Assembly: GCA_030669445.1 (NCBI GenBank)
Contig: DAOVDP010000058.1
Location: 1 to 7,091, forward strand
Source: Candidatus Latescibacterota bacterium
GTDB lineage: Bacteria; Latescibacterota; MVCY01
DNA: 7,091 bases
Reading direction: 5' to 3'
This document shows positions 5,146 to 7,091 of the stretch, piece by piece; the first letter of the stretch is position 1, and each line of letters starts with the position of its first letter. The notes beneath the pieces were generated by a model that did not search any database, was not told the DNA's origin, and saw only the letters and a list, made by a program, of their open reading frames with translations. The position numbers and the translations under genes are program-made.

Positions 5146-7091
5146 ATGTCCAACACCTCACAGGGCAGATTTGGCGGACTGACAATCCGTTCAGTTCTCA
5201 TAGGAGTTGTTATAGCAGTTATTATCAATATGTGGGGCCCTTTTTCTATCTACCGAATCCACTCCTCTCTGATAACCGACGACTATATGCCATTGGCAGT
5301 GGTCTTCCTGTTTCTGCTGGTGGTTGCCGGCTTAAATGTGATTTTTAAACTGATAAATCCTAAGTTTGGGCTCTCTGTCTCTGAACTGATTATCGTATTC
5401 ATAATGGGGTTGGTGGGGGCATCTATTCCGACCTATGGTCTCACTGGTCACCTGATAGCCACTATTGCCGCCCCCTATTATTTTGCCACCCCTGAAAACC
5501 ATTGGGCAGAATATTTACACCCCCGTATACCGGACTGGATTGTTCCCAGCAACGAAACAGGGGCAATGACCTGGTTTTTTGAGGGATTACCAGAAGGGGT
5601 TAAAATCCCTTGGGGAGCCTGGGTGATTCCCCTGTTCTGGTGGTTTAGTTTTGTTGCGGCCCTGTTCTTTGTTCTTTTCTGCATAATTGTTATACTGAGA
5701 AAACAATGGGTAGAGAAAGAGAGGCTAATTTTCCCCCTGGCGCAGGTTCCCCTGCAGATGGTGGAAGGGGTGGAGAATAAGTTTTTGTTTCCTGGCTTAT
5801 TTAAGAGTCGAGGTTTCTGGATCGGTTTTGCTATTCCCACGATAATTGTAGGCTTTATGATTTTTAATTGGTTCAACCCTCTGTTTCCCAGAATTCCTAT
5901 GTCTGGCGCCAGAATAATGATCGGCAGCGGGATCACCTTCGGCAGGGGCTTTCCCGCGATCGCAATGGTGATATCTTTTCCTATACTTGGGTTAGCCTAC
6001 TTGATGAGCTTAGATGTTTTGCTTGGGATCTGGTTGTTCTATTTTCTGTCAGTTATTCAAGTGGGTATTTTTACGCGGATAGGCTTTAGCCTTGGTTCGG
6101 CTAAGACCTATTGCTCCAGTTATCCCACCATCGGTTGGCAGGGCGCCGGGGCAATGATATTTATGGTGCTGTGGGGGCTGTGGATGGCCCGAAGCCACCT
6201 TAAAGATGTATTCCGGAAGGCTTTTAGTAAACACTGTGAAGTGGATGACTCGGGAGAACTTCTCTCCTATCGAACTGCTGTCTTTGGGCTTATTTTAGGT
6301 CTGATGTATATCTGCGCCTGGCTTTACCAGGCAGGAATGCAGCCTAAGGTATTGTTTATATTTATACCTATTGCCATAATCTTCTATATCGGTATTGCCA
6401 GAGTGGTAGCAGAGGGGGGATTGGTTTACATAAGGGCCCCGCAAGTGCCTCAGGTTACCACTGCTTATATCCTGGGAAGCAACGCTATCTCACCTGCCAG
6501 TATGACTGCCCTGGCTCTCTCCTATTCGGCTATTGTCGAAATAAAGGCTCATTTTATCTCCAGCGCCGCTCACGCTGCCAAGTTAGCTGATGCTATCAAA
6601 TTAAAGAAGAAAGAAGTTCTGCTGGCAATTTGTATCGCTTTACTTGTCAGTATTTCCGTGTCTATATGGTATACTCTCTCTATGGGATATGAACAGGGGG
6701 CGTATAATTACGGCAGGTTTATATTCAGAGCTGGGGCAACCCTACCATACCAGAACTCGGTTACCGATATGATAAACGCTTACGGGACGGACTGGAAAAG
6801 GCTTCTGTTCTTAGGGATAGGGATGGTAGTTATGGGTGGCCTCACATTTATGAGATACACATTTGTCTGGTGGCCTATCCATCCCTTAGGCTACACTGTA
6901 GCTTCAACTTTGCCTATACAGCAGGCTGCCTTCTCCATATTCCTTGCTTGGGGTATCAAAACGATCATTATTAAAATGGGTGGGGTTTCTCTGTATCGGA
7001 AAACCTTGCCGCTCTTTTTAGGGATAGTTTTAGGGCACTTCTTTGCTGCCGGTATCGGCAACCTGATAGATTGGGGATGGTTCTTTGGACA
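5146..7091 (+). CDS. Large polytopic membrane protein, OPT-like (DUF6785/DUF6784 type), 3'-truncated by the window edge
   Basis: The frame is open for 648 codons from ATG 5146 to the right edge with no stop, so the protein is at least 648 residues. It starts MSNTSQGRFGGLTIRSVLIG, with no cleavable signal peptide. Many hydrophobic helices follow, for example at about residues 15-33, 48-68, 80-100, 163-188, 226-245, 266-305 and 346-365, with more through 648. Recurring family-type motifs are NHWAEYLHPRIPDW (118-131, a likely extramembrane loop), PWGAWVIPLFWW, RVVAEGG (419-425) and WWPIHPLGY (575-583). These fit the uncharacterised DUF6785/DUF6784 proteins, which are distantly related to oligopeptide (OPT) transporters. 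Transport of a small peptide-like or metal-chelate solute would be an inference from that relation; no substrate is known to me. The gene begins 41 nt after the tRNA with a good ribosome binding site, and no separate promoter is evident. Its partners may lie beyond the window. Confidence 0.8.
   Translation, partial: MSNTSQGRFGGLTIRSVLIGVVIAVIINMWGPFSIYRIHSSLITDDYMPLAVVFLFLLVVAGLNVIFKLINPKFGLSVSELIIVFIMGLVGASIPTYGLTGHLIATIAAPYYFATPENHWAEYLHPRIPDWIVPSNETGAMTWFFEGLPEGVKIPWGAWVIPLFWWFSFVAALFFVLFCIIVILRKQWVEKERLIFPLAQVPLQMVEGVENKFLFPGLFKSRGFWIGFAIPTIIVGFMIFNWFNPLFPRIPMSGARIMIGSGITFGRGFPAIAMVISFPILGLAYLMSLDVLLGIWLFYFLSVIQVGIFTRIGFSLGSAKTYCSSYPTIGWQGAGAMIFMVLWGLWMARSHLKDVFRKAFSKHCEVDDSGELLSYRTAVFGLILGLMYICAWLYQAGMQPKVLFIFIPIAIIFYIGIARVVAEGGLVYIRAPQVPQVTTAYILGSNAISPASMTALALSYSAIVEIKAHFISSAAHAAKLADAIKLKKKEVLLAICIALLVSISVSIWYTLSMGYEQGAYNYGRFIFRAGATLPYQNSVTDMINAYGTDWKRLLFLGIGMVVMGGLTFMRYTFVWWPIHPLGYTVASTLPIQQAAFSIFLAWGIKTIIIKMGGVSLYRKTLPLFLGIVLGHFFAAGIGNLIDWGWFFG

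Noticed and set aside
5139..5348. 69-codon + strand frame at the start of the OPT-like gene
   Set aside because: Its ATG overlaps the spacer between the ribosome binding site and ATG 5146, and its translation is unlike any membrane or soluble family; the 5146 frame stays open to the window edge.
5478..5936. 152-codon - strand frame inside the OPT-like gene
   Set aside because: A shadow of a long + strand membrane gene; its translation has no coherent features.

Overview
The window reads as chromosomal DNA from a diderm (Gram-negative-type) bacterium of moderate GC. An RND-family inner-membrane efflux pump implies an outer membrane, and TTGACA/TATAAT-like promoters, AGGAG ribosome binding sites and a CCA-encoding tRNA gene are clearly bacterial. 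The exact phylum cannot be fixed from this sequence. The mix of genes (RND pump, OPT-like DUF6785-type membrane protein, HcxA/GldA-like dehydrogenase, four-Cys YcaR/Trm112-like protein) would suit an uncultivated or deep-branching environmental lineage, but that is a weak inference. All recognised genes lie on the + strand.

Layout: (1) positions 1-2646 hold the 3' part (881 codons) of a hydrophobe/amphiphile-type RND transporter, closed by a textbook intrinsic terminator at 2664-2697. (2) A new transcription unit starts at a sigma70-like promoter (2747-2774). Its first gene is a broken iron-containing alcohol dehydrogenase (2859-3318): about 88 N-terminal codons joined out of frame to about 65 C-terminal codons, with the whole catalytic middle missing. 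(3) Just downstream, 3346-4455 is an intact second member of the same superfamily, closest by motif to HcxA/GldA, with its three metal ligands present. It is followed by a 55-residue four-cysteine zinc-ribbon protein of the YcaR/UPF0434/Trm112 type (4493-4660). (4) A second strong promoter (4703-4731) with a very short leader serves an 85-residue two-helix membrane protein (4752-5009), which is followed 18 nt later by a tRNA-Val(UAC) gene (5028-5104). (5) From 5146 to the right edge runs the first 648 codons of a large polytopic OPT-like membrane protein with DUF6785-type motifs. It has no stop codon in the window.

How the genes might work together: the dehydrogenase remnant and the intact HcxA-like enzyme look like an ancestral pair in one operon of which only the second survives. 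The pump, the tRNA and the OPT-like transporter appear to be independent neighbours. I see no CRISPR array, transposase, integrase, toxin-antitoxin pair or phage gene, and nothing I can defend as a new multi-gene system. The most noteworthy points are the internally deleted dehydrogenase under an apparently intact promoter, a possible 24-residue internal duplication in the pump, the T-stem mismatch in the tRNA, and the poorly understood OPT-like protein.
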